This document shows, piece after piece, positions 36,051 to 47,500 of a DNA stretch of 64,000 nt. Origin of the DNA: Wyeomyia smithii (lineage: Eukaryota > Arthropoda > Insecta > Diptera > Culicidae); NCBI RefSeq assembly GCF_029784165.1, contig NC_073696.1, forward strand, positions 243,148,892 to 243,212,891. The letters run 5' to 3'. The position numbers were made by a program, and so were the translations under genes. The notes under the pieces are model-generated. The model was given only the letters and a program-made list of their open reading frames with translations. It was not told where the DNA came from and searched no databases. Position 1 is the first letter of the stretch; each line of letters starts with the position of its first letter.

Positions 36051-39000
36051 GGCTTCAAATGGTGAGTCGACAACTTGAAACGAGCGTCAAACTTAGCTCC
36101 GGTCCTCACAAGTTCCTATCTCACGACTCCACGAGTCATATGATACAATAGACTACCAGTTAAAACACGGACACAGCTGGTTGGCGTTGCCTGGGCAATG
36201 TTGTCATCCGACAATAGCTAAGTGAGAAGGTGCGACGCGATCGTTGGCGCGGTAACCATATCTCGGCGGTAGAGGAAATGCTTCGCCAACCCGAGCGTCT
36301 GTCCACCAAGATGGTGCGGCTCAAAACAGCGTCTGATCTCCATGTTAGGAGCGGCTGATCAACGTCCTGGTGTCAGCGTGGGACTCTAATCGGAGCTGAC
36401 ACGATGGCCCTCCGGCGAGACAGGGGGTTGGGGAAGGCCCAACAAGCCGCCCCGAAAAGCACCAAATGTTGCAAATATCGAAGAAGTTAATACGGATCGG
36501 AACATTCGGCACAGACCTAGGCGACGAAATAAGGACTACGATTGGAAACTCGGTACATGGAACTGCAGATCGTTGGGCTTTCACGGCTACGACAGGATCA
36601 TATATGATGAACTAAATCCACGCAACTTCGAAATCGTAGCACTGCAGGAACTTTGCTGGTCGGGACAGAAGGTATGGAAAAGCGGACATCGAGAGGCTTC
36701 CTTTTATCAGAGCTGTGGCACTACCAACGAGCTTGGAACGGGCTTTATAGTGCTGGGTAGGATGCGCCAACGCGTGATCGGGTGGCAGCCGATCAGTGCG
36801 AGGATGTGTAAGTTGAGAATTAAGGGCCGGTTCTTCAACTACAGCATCATCAACGTGCACTGCCCACACGAAGGAAGAGCCGACGATGAGAAAGAAGCGT
36901 TCTATGCGCAGCTGGAGCAGGTGTATGATAGCTGTCCGCAAAGGGACGTTAAGATCGTCATCGGTGATATGAACGCTCAGATAGGACGGGAGGCAATGTA
37001 CAGACCGGTGATAGGGCCGAATAGCCTGCAACGATATGTGAACTTTGCAGCCTCCCGCGGTATGGTAGTCAGAAGTACCTTCTTCCCCCGCAAAGACATC
37101 CACAAAGCCACCTGGAGATCACCTGACTTACAAGTGGAGAACCAAATCGACCACGTTCTAATCGATGGTAAATTCTTCTCTGACGTCATCAACGTTCGCA
37201 CCTACCGCAGTGCGAATATTGATTCGGACCATTACCTTGTTGCAGTATGCATGCGCTCAAAACTTTCGACGGTGCGAAACACGCGTCAAAGTCGCCCACC
37301 GCGACCAAACATCGGGCAACTACGGGACGCCGTGGTTGCACGGGAGTACGCGCAGCAGCTGGAAGCAGCATTACCAACGGAAGAGCAGCTTGGCGCAGCT
37401 ACTCTTGAAGATGGCTGGAGGGACATTCGATCAGCCATAGGTAGTACTGCTGTAGCGGCGTTCAGTACTATGGCTCCGAACAGGAGAAACGACTGGTTTG
37501 ACGACGAGTGCAAACAGTTAGTGGAAGAGAAGAATGCAGCACGAGCGAGAATGCTGCAACACCAAACGAGGGCGAACGTGGAGCGCTACCGACGCGCATG
37601 GAACAGGCAAAACTCATTCTTATGGAAGAATAAGCACCAGGAGAAAGATCGAGATCGCGAGGCGATGGAGGCACTGTACCGTGCGAATGACACACGAAAG
37701 TTCTACGAGAAGCTGAACTGTTCCCGCAAAGGCTATGTGCCACAAGCCGATATGTGCAGGGACCTGGGCGGCAACCTTCTCACGAACAAGTGTGAGGTGA
37801 TTGACAGGTGGAAGCAGTATTACGATGAGCACCTTAATGGCGATGTAGCAGAGAACGACGACGGAGTGGTAGTAGATCTCGGTGTACGCGCAGATGACGA
37901 CAGAATCCCAACCCCTGACATCCAGGAGGTTAGAGAGGAGATCGGCCGGCTAAAAAACAATAAAGCCGCTGGAGCTGACCAACTCTCCAGCGAGCTGTTA
38001 AAACATGGTGGTGAATCACTGGCTAAGGCGCTACACTGGGTTATTGCCAAGATTTGGAAGGAGGAGGTAGTACCAGAGGAGTGGATGGAGGGTACAGTGT
38101 GCCCCATCTACAAAAAAGGCTACACGTTGGATTACTGCAACTACCGCGCAATCACGTTGCTGAACGCCGCCCACAAGGTACTCTCTCAAATTCTGTGCCG
38201 TCAACTATCACCGTTTGCAAGGGAATTCGTGGGGCAATACCAAGCGGGATTTATGGGTGCCCGCGCCACCACGGACCAAATATTCGCGGTACGGCAGGTC
38301 CCACAGAAGTGCCGTGAGTATAACGTGCCCACACATCACTTGTTCATCGATTTCAAATCGGCATACGACACAATCGTTCGAGACCAGCTATGGCAGATTA
38401 TGCACGATTACGGCTTTCCGGATAAACTGACACGGTTGGTCAAGTCGACGATGGATCGGGTGATGTGCGTAGTTCGAGTTTCGGGGACACTCTCGAGTCC
38501 CTTCGAATCTCGAAGAGGGTTACGGCAAGGTGATGGTTTATCGTGCTTGCTATTCAACATCGCTTTGGAAGGTGTGATACGTAGGGCTGGTATCGACACG
38601 AGTGGCACGATTTTTAGAAGGTCTGTTCAGCTCTTTGGCTTCGCTGATGACATTGATATTGTAGCACGAACCCTTGAAAAGATGACGGAGACGTACATCA
38701 GACTGAAGGCTGAAGCCGGACGAATTGGACTGGCCATAAACGCATCGAAGACCAAGTACATGAGAGGAAGAGGTTCCAGAGAAGACAGTGTCAACCTCCC
38801 GCCACGAATTCATATTAGCGGTGATGAAATCGAGGTGGTAGACGAGCTCGTGTACCTGGGCTCACTGGTGACTGCTGACAACGACATTAGCAGAGAAATT
38901 CGTCGACGCCTTCTGGCAGGAAATCGTGCATACTTTGGACTCCGGAGGACACTCCGCTCGAATAAAATACGCCGCCGCACGAAGTTAACCATCTACAAAA

Positions 39001-39463
39001 CACTGATCAGACCGGTAGTCCTCTACGGCCACGAAACCTGGACTATGCTCGTGGAGGACCAACGCGCCCTATGGGGTTTTCGAACGAAAGGTGTTGCGTA
39101 CCATCTGTGGTGGAGTGCAGATGGAAGATGGATCATGGCGGAGGCGAATGAACCACGAGTTGCATCAGCTGCTGGGAGAACCACTCATCGTTCAAACGGC
39201 GAAAATCGGGAGACTACGGTGGGCTGGGCATGTCGTTAGGATGTCGGACGACAACCCGGTGAAAATGGTTCTTGATAACAACCCGACTGGAGCAAGGCGA
39301 CGGGGCGCGCAGCGAGCAAGGTGGCTCGATCAAGTGGAAGACGACCTGCGGGGCCTCCGCAGACGACATGGCTGGCGAGCTGCAGCCATGGACCGAGTTT
39401 AATGGAGACGACTTCTTCGAACAGCAAGGGACACTTCGGCCTGGAGCTGACTGGTAAGGTAAG
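36051..39463 (+). mobile_element. RTE-clade non-LTR retrotransposon, near full length
   Basis: The 3,413-bp element is flanked by a perfect 15-bp direct repeat TGTTGTTTTCGAATA (36036-36050 and 39464-39478). The length matches complete RTE elements (about 3.3 kb). It has a short 5' region, one long endonuclease/reverse-transcriptase frame, a very short 3' part, and a 3' end of short GGTAA-type repeats instead of poly-A, as is usual for RTE. It inserted into the pogo-type element. The single visible frameshift suggests recent activity. Confidence 0.9.
36390..39402 (+). pseudogene. RTE endonuclease/reverse transcriptase, one frameshift
   Basis: The frame is open from about 36390 without an in-frame ATG before the endonuclease begins (DWKLGTWNCRSLGFHG from 36540). 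The APE-type endonuclease shows IVALQEL, GDMNAQIG and IDSDHYLVAV. The reverse transcriptase shows YRAITLLNAAHKVLS, FIDFKSAYDTI (motif A), RRGLRQGDGLSCLLFN (motif B) and the catalytic box FADDIDIV. This order and these words are typical of the RTE clade. Near 39072 one extra base shifts the frame. The conserved C-terminus (TICGGVQMEDGSWRRR, RLRWAGHVVRMSDD) continues in another frame from about 39091 to the stop near 39402. The enzyme would nick chromosomal DNA and reverse transcribe the RTE RNA at the nick. Confidence 0.9.
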
Positions 39464-40326
39464 TGTTGTTTTCGAATAAATAAGAAAAAATTTACTTTTG
39501 ATTCATCCCCCTAAAAGTCAGAAAAACACATTTCTTACAAAAAAAATACATGTCTTGTAGTTATTCCTGATGTAATTGCAGTCAAATGTAAAGAAAATTT
39601 ATTGAAAACAATTATAAAAGTATATGTAGATTTGTCTACTTGTTTCTATTTAATTTCTAAAATTTTTAAAATTTTTTGTTTATTTTTTTTTATTTTTGTA
39701 ATTATCTTTATTCAGGTATTTTTGTTTAAGTATTTTTAGTTTTTTTATTTTTAAATTTTTCCAACCAATTTTCGAAATTTATTTTTTCGAATTTTTTTCT
39801 ATTTTTTCCCTTTTCATCAAGCGTTACGTATTTTGTGAATATTCTCTTACGGTATATTAGCTCTAGATAAGTCATATTTGAAATTGAAGAAAAAATATAT
39901 TTCGCTTCTATATATAATCGAGTCTAAGATTATAAATAATCGAATCATATATAATCGAGTCAATATAAAATGAAGTCTCTATATAATCGAGTCCGACCTG
40001 TACTTCAAAAGCAACAGCGCAAAATTGCCTTTTGGGTAACAAATCTCTTACTAAAAAGGCAATAAAGTTCTTCCCCAGTCAAGTAACAACACATACTGGC
40101 ATATATTTTGCACGTTTTACGGGAGTAAGAGTATCTAATAATGGTCGTTTCAACCACATGCAAAGATTTTTTGTCGAAAAATGCTCCCTTTCCATCTCCA
40201 GTAGGGTTTGCAATATTCCCGGGAAACGGGAATAATAAATCTCATTTCTCGGGAACCGGGAATGGAAAAAAAACCTAAGCAAAAATGCGATTTTGAATAA
40301 ATTTCATTAATAAAAGGTATCAAATA

Positions 40327-41422
40327 CCGTGCTGGATCGAAATCCGTACACCTAAGCACATGATAATCTTCGACGGTCAATATAAAATCAAGAAATCACA
40401 TATTGCTTTAAACTGACATGTTTACTTATAGGTCTACTAATATTTTATCACTATTTTCAAGCAAAATGATTAAAATCACTCCGAAACTCGAAAAAATCAT
40501 GTTTAAATAGGACATGTTTTGAATCGAAATCCGTACACAGATTTTTGTCTGAATCAAAGCCCGTACACTTTTGAATCGAAATCCGCAACACGCGATATAG
40601 ACTGGATCAAAGTCCATATAGCAATTAATCAAAATCCGTATAGATATAGAAGTACAAAAATGAACATCTTTTAGTCATGATTTATCTATAAATTTACGAA
40701 TAAATATATTTTGAGGATCAATTGGTTTCTAAGCACGGTTTTCTAATTTCGTATATCAGCTAAATAGTGCAATTTTCGTAGCGTTTCGTTGCGGCACCGC
40801 TTATCGTAGTAACCGGAACACCAGAATCTTTCGAAGCTTCCCGGTACGACTTTCCCTTGCGCACATCAGTCACAGCTCCTTCGAAATTGTTGGTCGTATA
40901 TTTATACTTGTTTTCTTCCATTATATGCTGAAAACAAGAAGAAAATTCAACAATTTCTGCATGATACACACGCTGTACGGATTTCGATTCAAGCAATTAA
41001 CAAGGATCAAAATCCGTACGGCACAGTTTTTGTTGAATTAATACAATTTACACTATTTACCAGACAATATACAGCTCTAAAATGACAAAGACACACCTTT
41101 TCTATCAATTTCAAGCAGATTCACAGAGTAAAACACGTATATCCCACTTGAAAAACGTTTTCATCTGAAGAACGTTTTCTTAGTAAATACTCTAACGATA
41201 CAACGAAATGACAACTGAAACCGATACACGATTGATTTTTTATTTTTAATATTTTTGTTTCATGGCCTACTGACGCATAGTTTAATTTAACAGAAGGCCA
41301 ACAGCTCAACGGACATGTATATGTAACTATCATATGAATTTTCATTTTTATAATGCTTGAAACTGAAGATAAACGTCAAGGTGTACGGATTTCGATACTG
41401 TACGGGTTTCGATCCAGCACGG
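40327..41422 (-). mobile_element. pogo-like non-autonomous element, copy 2
   Basis: The 1,096-bp element is the inverted counterpart of 3918-5003, with the same CCGTGCTGGATCGAAA termini and TA on each side (40325-40326 and 41423-41424). It carries the same internal copies of the terminal motif and the longer version of the helix-turn-helix remnant. It is inserted in the CCCGGG-rich element. Confidence 0.8.
40760..40921 (-). pseudogene. psq-type HTH remnant of pogo-like transposase, copy 2
   Basis: The 53-residue frame starts MEENKYKYTTNNFEGAV, has the helix-turn-helix run RKGKSYREASKDSGVPVTT and keeps the ISGAA segment deleted from copy 1. The same C-terminus, KRYENCTI, follows in both copies, so the deletion of the catalytic domain predates their spread. 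DNA binding to the element ends is plausible for such a fragment, but there is no evidence of expression. Confidence 0.6.
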
Positions 41423-42274
41423 TAATCGTTCCCATTTTCATTATCAATTCGAATGGAAAACGAGTTGAGAAACAAAACTTGTTAAGTTAACACTAGAAAT
41501 ACATGATCGATTTTTGTCTCAAATGTTAGCAGAAGAGTAGGTTTCAGGGTTTTTTATGTCGTCGAACAATCGCTGCAGATCCGCAGACAATTTTCCGCTA
41601 GGCCTAAATAATAGAATTCCCTTCTGTAAAACTTTGCTCAAGTTCGCTGAATCACCGCCGGTGAAGATCCTGGAGTGTCCACTTTTTTCAGTTTGCTGAA
41701 GATAAAGCGGAGTGCGAAGGCAGGCAGGTCTTAGAGCATTTGAATGCCTACTCAATTAACCTGCAAAAATGATTTTTTTTTGTGAAATCGCGGCCGCGTA
41801 CCAGATAACACTGACTGAGTTTTATTAATTTATTTATTACTGGTCCAAATGATCAACAGGTTTTAATTTTTTTATCTATTTATAGGTTTCAAACATTTTT
41901 ATCAATGAAAAAAGAAAAATATAGTACTGAACTAACTACCAAAAAAAATGAAAGAAGTAAATATTTGCTTAATTTTTAGTTCACTGAATAAGACAGCAAA
42001 TATTTTTAACAAAAAATTTAAGCAAATAATTTGATATTAGACGACAATCAAATATTGAACGTCATTTCAACAAATATTTACACCTTGACAAATATTGATA
42101 CACTTTGACGACGCTTTTTGCAATATTTTATGGGGAATTATATTAAATCTTACGAAATTTTTCGAGGAACTCGGGAATCCCGGGATCCCGGGAATCAATA
42201 TTTCTATTCCCGAGATCCGGGAATCCCGGGAAAAGGTACTTCCCGGGAAATCGTTCCCGGGATTGCAAACCCTA

Positions 42275-44504
42275 CTATCGTCTATCAATCGCCTCAGTTC
42301 CGTTGACAATTTTTCGTTAGGCCCAAATAATGTAGTTCCCTTCTGTAAAACTTTGCTTGAGATCGCTGAAACACCGCTGGTGTCTGATTTCTAAAATATT
42401 GCTAGATCACCGATTCCAGCTCTTGCTACAATTCATTAGAAACTGAAGAGTCCAATACTTTTAGTTTGTTGAAGATAAAGATGAGTGTTTGGCAGCCAGA
42501 CGTTGAAGCATTTGAATGCCTACGTAATTAATGTGAAATCGCGGCCACGACCCAAGTTACACTGACTGAGTTTTATTAATTTATTTATTTCTGGTCGCAT
42601 TGATTTACGGGTTTCAATTTTTTTTATCAATTTACAGGTTTCAAAATGTTTTGTCAATTAACAAAGAAAAAACCAAGCAACTATCCGCTTAGTAGTAAAC
42701 TCACTAGCAAAAAAGACATGAGACGAAGAAAATATTTCTTAATTGGTCGGCGTGCGACCAAACCGAGTCAAGCGCCATTTTCTTTAAAATTGAGTTATTA
42801 GCACCAGTGGATGTGCAAACTGATAATCTATGTTCCATTAAAAAATTAAATCATTAGAACAGTTCATAGGCGTGTTATAAAAAAATATCTCTGTAGCACT
42901 TTGTTAAAGGATGAAATTGCGTTCGATCAGAGTGAACCGTAAACACAGACATGGCTGTCGTAAACACATCTGTCTTACTCCAACACTTATTTCCGAATCC
43001 ACGATCTATCAGGAAACTCGTAGTCTCACGCAAATATCCCCACTTTTTCCTCGAAGACGATTTCGCGGTTACGTTCAATTCTTTCCATTTGCGTTTAGCG
43101 TCTTTGCGTTTAGCACTCTGCGTTTTACCCGTTAAACTTCTTTAATCGCCCTTCAGAAATTCAATCGATTCAAGTCAAATACCGAAATCGGGTAATTCTG
43201 ATTGACAGTGCAAATATCGATCATGCTTTTGTAATGTTCTGACAACCCAGTTGATTTGAACTGTTGAAAGGTTCTATTTTTGACAAATCACTGTCAGTAG
43301 GTATTATTTTTTTAATCTGATAAGTCTTATTCACTACAATGGCGTCTAAAGAAAGTGATTGTTTGTGATTTAAAAGCAAACATTGCGATTTCTTTTAACC
43401 AGTAACCGATTTCTTCGCTCCGGACAGCTCGTTAATACGACTGTCATCAGAATTAGATAAATAAACAGCCAGGTGATTTTCGTAGAGCCGAACTTCGTTT
43501 CAATGGGCACACCACTTTTTTCAAGATCTTGTTGAGCCAGACCGAACCAAGTGCATTTTATTTTCATTTGATATTTTTCAAATAAAATTAAATTTTTTCT
43601 TGTAACAAACGTCAGGACTGGGTTAATATATGTTAAATCAATAAAATTAGACAATACCCGCTTCAAAATACCAGAGCATTTCATATTGATACTATCTTAA
43701 TCCTTACCACTTGGTTCGCTTTGGCACCAAGAAATAGAGCAACAGAAATAAAGCTTTGCTTGTCTATCAGCTGTACAATTTTTGATACAGATTGGACTGG
43801 GAGTTAAGGTAGCGTTGATATCTATGTATTACGTTCGACTAGTGAGAAAAAGCTTGTTTAATAGTCAAGTTGATATGTTGTAGTAAATACGTTTGACCAG
43901 ACCGAACTGAAGACCATTTTTTAAAATTTTTGTTCGACCAGAGTGAACTGAGTGCATAGGTGTCAAAAATAAAAACCAAATATTTTATCAATCATTACTA
44001 TTTTTCGTGTATTGATGATAACAGGACATTCATTAAGCCCTGTTTATTACGTGTTAGCATTGAATTAATGATAAGTTCAAACACGATTAATTTATGGGTG
44101 ATCAAACTTCAAATGCTAATTACTCAAAACAATATGTTTGGCGCTTGGCTCGGTCTGGTCGCACGCCGACCAATTTATCGTTCACTGAATAAGACATATA
44201 TAGCATATATTTTTGACAAATAAATTAGGCAAATAATTTAATATTACACGGCAAGCAAATATTGATCGTCGTTTCAAGCGAATATTTGCTTCGTATAATG
44301 CACACTGTGAAGCTGCTCTACACTTCTACGACGTAAGTTTCGTGTTTTGATACGATATTTAGTTTTGTTGCAATATTGTATGGAAAATTTTCTGAGGAGC
44401 TCGGGAATCCCGGGATCACGAGAATCAATATTCCTAGTCCCGGGATCCGGGAATCCCGGGAAAAGGCAATTCCCGGGAAATCGTTCCCGGGATTGCAAAC
44501 CTTA
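42275..44504. mobile_element. CCCGGG-rich TIR element, copy 2, left end missing
   Basis: The interior (AATCGC..CAG..CCG..GA, TTCTGTAAAACTTTGCT, GAAATCGCGGCC, CTGACTGAGTTTTATTAA) follows copy 1 closely. The right end repeats the TCCCGGGATTGCAAACC terminus at 44480-44504. The left terminus is absent where copy 1 adjoins. Without the 1,427-bp insert at 42745-44171 it would be about 0.8 kb. Confidence 0.65.
42745..44171. mobile_element. TIR element with GGTCGGCGTGCGACCA ends
   Basis: The 1,427-bp element has 33-bp inverted repeats with two mismatches, starting GGTCGGCGTGCGACCA. AATT lies on both sides (42741-42744 and 44172-44175). In copy 1 of the host element the matching site has AATT once (near 41970), supporting a 4-bp duplication. 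The inner part repeats the CGACCAGACCGAAC word near 42926, 43535, 43897 and 43932. It encodes no recognisable protein. The superfamily is undecided. Confidence 0.75.
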
Positions 44505-47500
44505 CTATGCACGGAATAAACACCAAATTTTTACGAAATCATTGAACAAATAAACAAAATACACTTACGTGCTCTTATGGTATCGATCAGCATGGTATAT
44601 TTAGTAAACTTCCATATCCATCTCAAAACTTGAATCACTGCTCAATTATTCATCTCACGATGCCCCCATATTTATCATACTGGTAATCATGAATGAATCA
44701 CATTATCATGAATGAACATAACCGCAGCCCGTCGTAGTAGGTTACCTAGATATCCGCTGTAGTTGTTTACGTGCAAAGTTGATAACCTAGTTAACCACTG
44801 CAGTGCTGTCGATTTATGTCAATTATGTCGGAATAATTTAACATTTTCAGTGTGATTTTTTCGTATTAACAGAAACTGATTTGGCAACTTTTGATTTTCT
44901 TCAACGCAGTGAAAACAGATGAAAATATAAACAGTTGAAATTTAGGAAATGTAGAGTTTCATCTCATATATTTTTGCTAATTCAAGCTTGTTTTTGGAAA
45001 TTTGAGGTGAACATTTCAAAGATGTGCTAGTGATGAAAAAAACTTTGGTTGGCTGCTGAACGAGTCCGTTAAGCCGTATAGAACAATGCGCGGATTTAGT
45101 TTTCTGAGGTAGGTGATTGAATGAAATGAGTTTTCGAGTGTATGCCCGACTATAATATCAAATTTAGAGCTTTTAAGTTAGTTTTTGAGGATTTTAATTT
45201 GTAAGAAATCTAAAGTGGACTAAGAAGAATTTATTCCATGGATCAGCTGATTGGTTTAGTTAGAAAATATGCGTTTTTTTTCTGTTTTCACTCATGTTTT
45301 CATGTTGTATGAGATGAATATATGGGCTGAGATGAATAATGGAGCAGATCCCCTATATATGTATTAGAATTTTCTTTTTATTAATATTCAAGTAATTTTG
45401 ATAAGAATATAAAAAAAATGAAGAATATTTTTTAGCTGTGCTTCAGATGACAATGAAATTTCGGAGCAATCGTTATGTAATATCTTAGTATTTCGAATCG
45501 ATGATCTTTTTTATCCTTGCTATTATAAAAACCCTTGAAAAAAAAACATACATCATTAAGTTGATGCCCATCCAACCGCAAAAGTTCATCGTTTCTTGTA
45601 TGTTCGCTCACCAATCAAAATTTCGAATACACTGTCAATTTCCTACCAGAAATCGATCTCCGTCGGTATGCTCCATCAATTAGTATCCTTCTTGGTCCTT
45701 GGAGCGCGTTCATCGCCACAGCTTCCGGTGATTTTTTTCTCGCGCGCTTGCCAGTATCGCATGAACGCACCGTGCCACGCTGCGTGCGCTCCAGTTTGAG
45801 TCCTTAGGATGGAACGAAATGGTGGTGTAATAAATCCACTGGACTGATGACCGCAATCAATATTTGGAGCTGGTGGAGCTCGTCATCATCATTACGTTCC
45901 GGTGCTCTCGATGCGTGCCATATTGGGCCGTGTTCTGTCGTGATCCTCACCGTCGCCATCGTCGTTTGCTTGGAACGGGTAAACTCGAGCGTTCAGAAAG
46001 TTTTGCCGTACAGAAAAAGTAATGTTCCATTTTTTGCCTGCTCTGTACCTCATGTGGATGAAGATAGGACTTCTCAACGGGAACAACTCCTCGACAAGAG
46101 CCATTCTGCAGTCGAACAACAGATGGTTGAACATTATTAAAAGTATGTAGATGATGTACAAGAATAATAGTGCTACTTTAGAAAACAATTTTTACCGATG
46201 CTGTTGAGTGAGGAATTAAAACCGGGGTGGCTGCATCTTGACAATGCGTCGACAAAAAACGACTGAACAGTTTTCTATCTGGTTACCCTACCTGGAGAAA
46301 AGACTTATAATGTTCAGCAAGTAATATCGCACCACAAGTCTGACATAAAAAAGACGAAACTCATCTTAAGCTAAGTTTACACGCGAAGTCAAGGCCCAAA
46401 ACGGTTCGATTCCTTCAAATTTTGCACCGACATGGAGCCGAGCTACCGGTCGGTAGTGATGTTAATGATGATGAAACGCGGGGAGGATCCTGCAGATGCC
46501 AATCAGCCAGTAAATGAACATGACCGCGGAAGGAAAAAATTAGACGTGAAATGTCTCGGTCCGTGTTATGTCGATTTGCGCACTAGCCGCTGCCAGTTGC
46601 TTCGTGAGAAAACTTCGACGATGATGACCACAGCAACGACGACGACAACGAGAGACCTCTAAGGAGGCTGCTTGCTGGCGGGTAGTCAACGAGGAACCAA
46701 ATGGCGACCGGAGCGTGCTCTTTTCGACACTTTTTATTTCTCTCGAACGTACCTAGAGCATAAATAGATGGAGAAATTGAAGAGCCTTAGCATGAAAACA
46801 AATGTGCCTAATGAGATGAGACGCGTTTGCACTTAGCTAATGTTGTTACTGGTCGCAGTCTGCCTTTCGGATAAACTCGTGAACTAATTTGTTCGGAGGC
46901 TTAACGGTACCGCTTAAGTGATGTGTTTCAAGTTTGGGAAATTTGTACCGCAAATTCATGTCAGCTTGTACAATACTCTTTACCGATTGTTGTTCATTTT
47001 TTTTTTTCGCGTTCACTTCACACTCGGACAGGTCAATCGATTGTCATTGCCCGGGAAAGCTTTGCAGCCTTTTATGGGCCCCTTTAAATGGACCGTTCGA
47101 GTAAAAGTAGCTCGACAGTTCGAAAGCGTCATCAGTATGAGAGCAACTGTTTCTCAAGTGCTCTGTAACATGCCGTCAATTAATCTGACTAACCTCAAAA
47201 AACTAAGTGCATAAATTCTAAACATTCCGAACATTCTTTTCCGATTCCGCGAACGGTAAATTACAGACCAGCAAACCCGCCTTAAAACCTACGATAAACA
47301 AACAGTGGAATTTCCAAAATCACACTTACGAACTCTTAAGAACTTTAAATAATTATAAGCTTCAGCCGAAATTCTGATCCGGCCCGAACCGGGCTGCTGG
47401 ATAACGGGCGAACGGTGTGACCGTGGCGGCGGTGGTGGAAGAAGACCGGAAAAATTGGCATTTAGCAATCCATCATCATTACCGCCTGCACTCCGCGGTG

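Larger units (their letters stand above)
35936..40000. mobile_element. pogo-type element split by an RTE retrotransposon
   Basis: The termini are CAGGTCAGACTCGATTAT at the left and an inverted match with one mismatch (CAGGTCGGACTCGATTAT) at the right. TA lies on each side (35934-35935 and 40001-40002). The start CAG and the TA duplication fit pogo/Tigger-type elements. The word ATAATCGAGTC is repeated several times near both ends (35980, 39918, 39940, 39955, 39985). The element is non-autonomous, and only about 640 bp belongs to it. The remainder is the RTE at 36051-39463. Confidence 0.75.
40202..42274. mobile_element. CCCGGG-rich TIR element, copy 1
   Basis: The ends are TAGGGTTTGCAATATTCCCGGG and, at the right, CCCGGGATTGCAAACCCTA. 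Both subterminal parts are runs of TTCCCGGGAA-like palindromes (40212-40270 and 42168-42262). The pogo-like MITE (40327-41422) interrupts it. No transposase is present. Its terminal style is hAT-like, but I could not find a convincing 8-bp duplication, because the right flank is the interior of copy 2. The centre includes a segment shared with copies 2 and 3 (TTCTGTAAAACTTTGCT). Confidence 0.7.

Noticed and set aside
36345..38992. Many frames opposite or overlapping the RTE gene
   Set aside because: Shadows of the long coding frame.
40202..42274. An 8-bp hAT duplication for CCCGGG element copy 1
   Set aside because: Several alignments of the flanks were tried and none matched better than four of eight bases, so the superfamily is left open.
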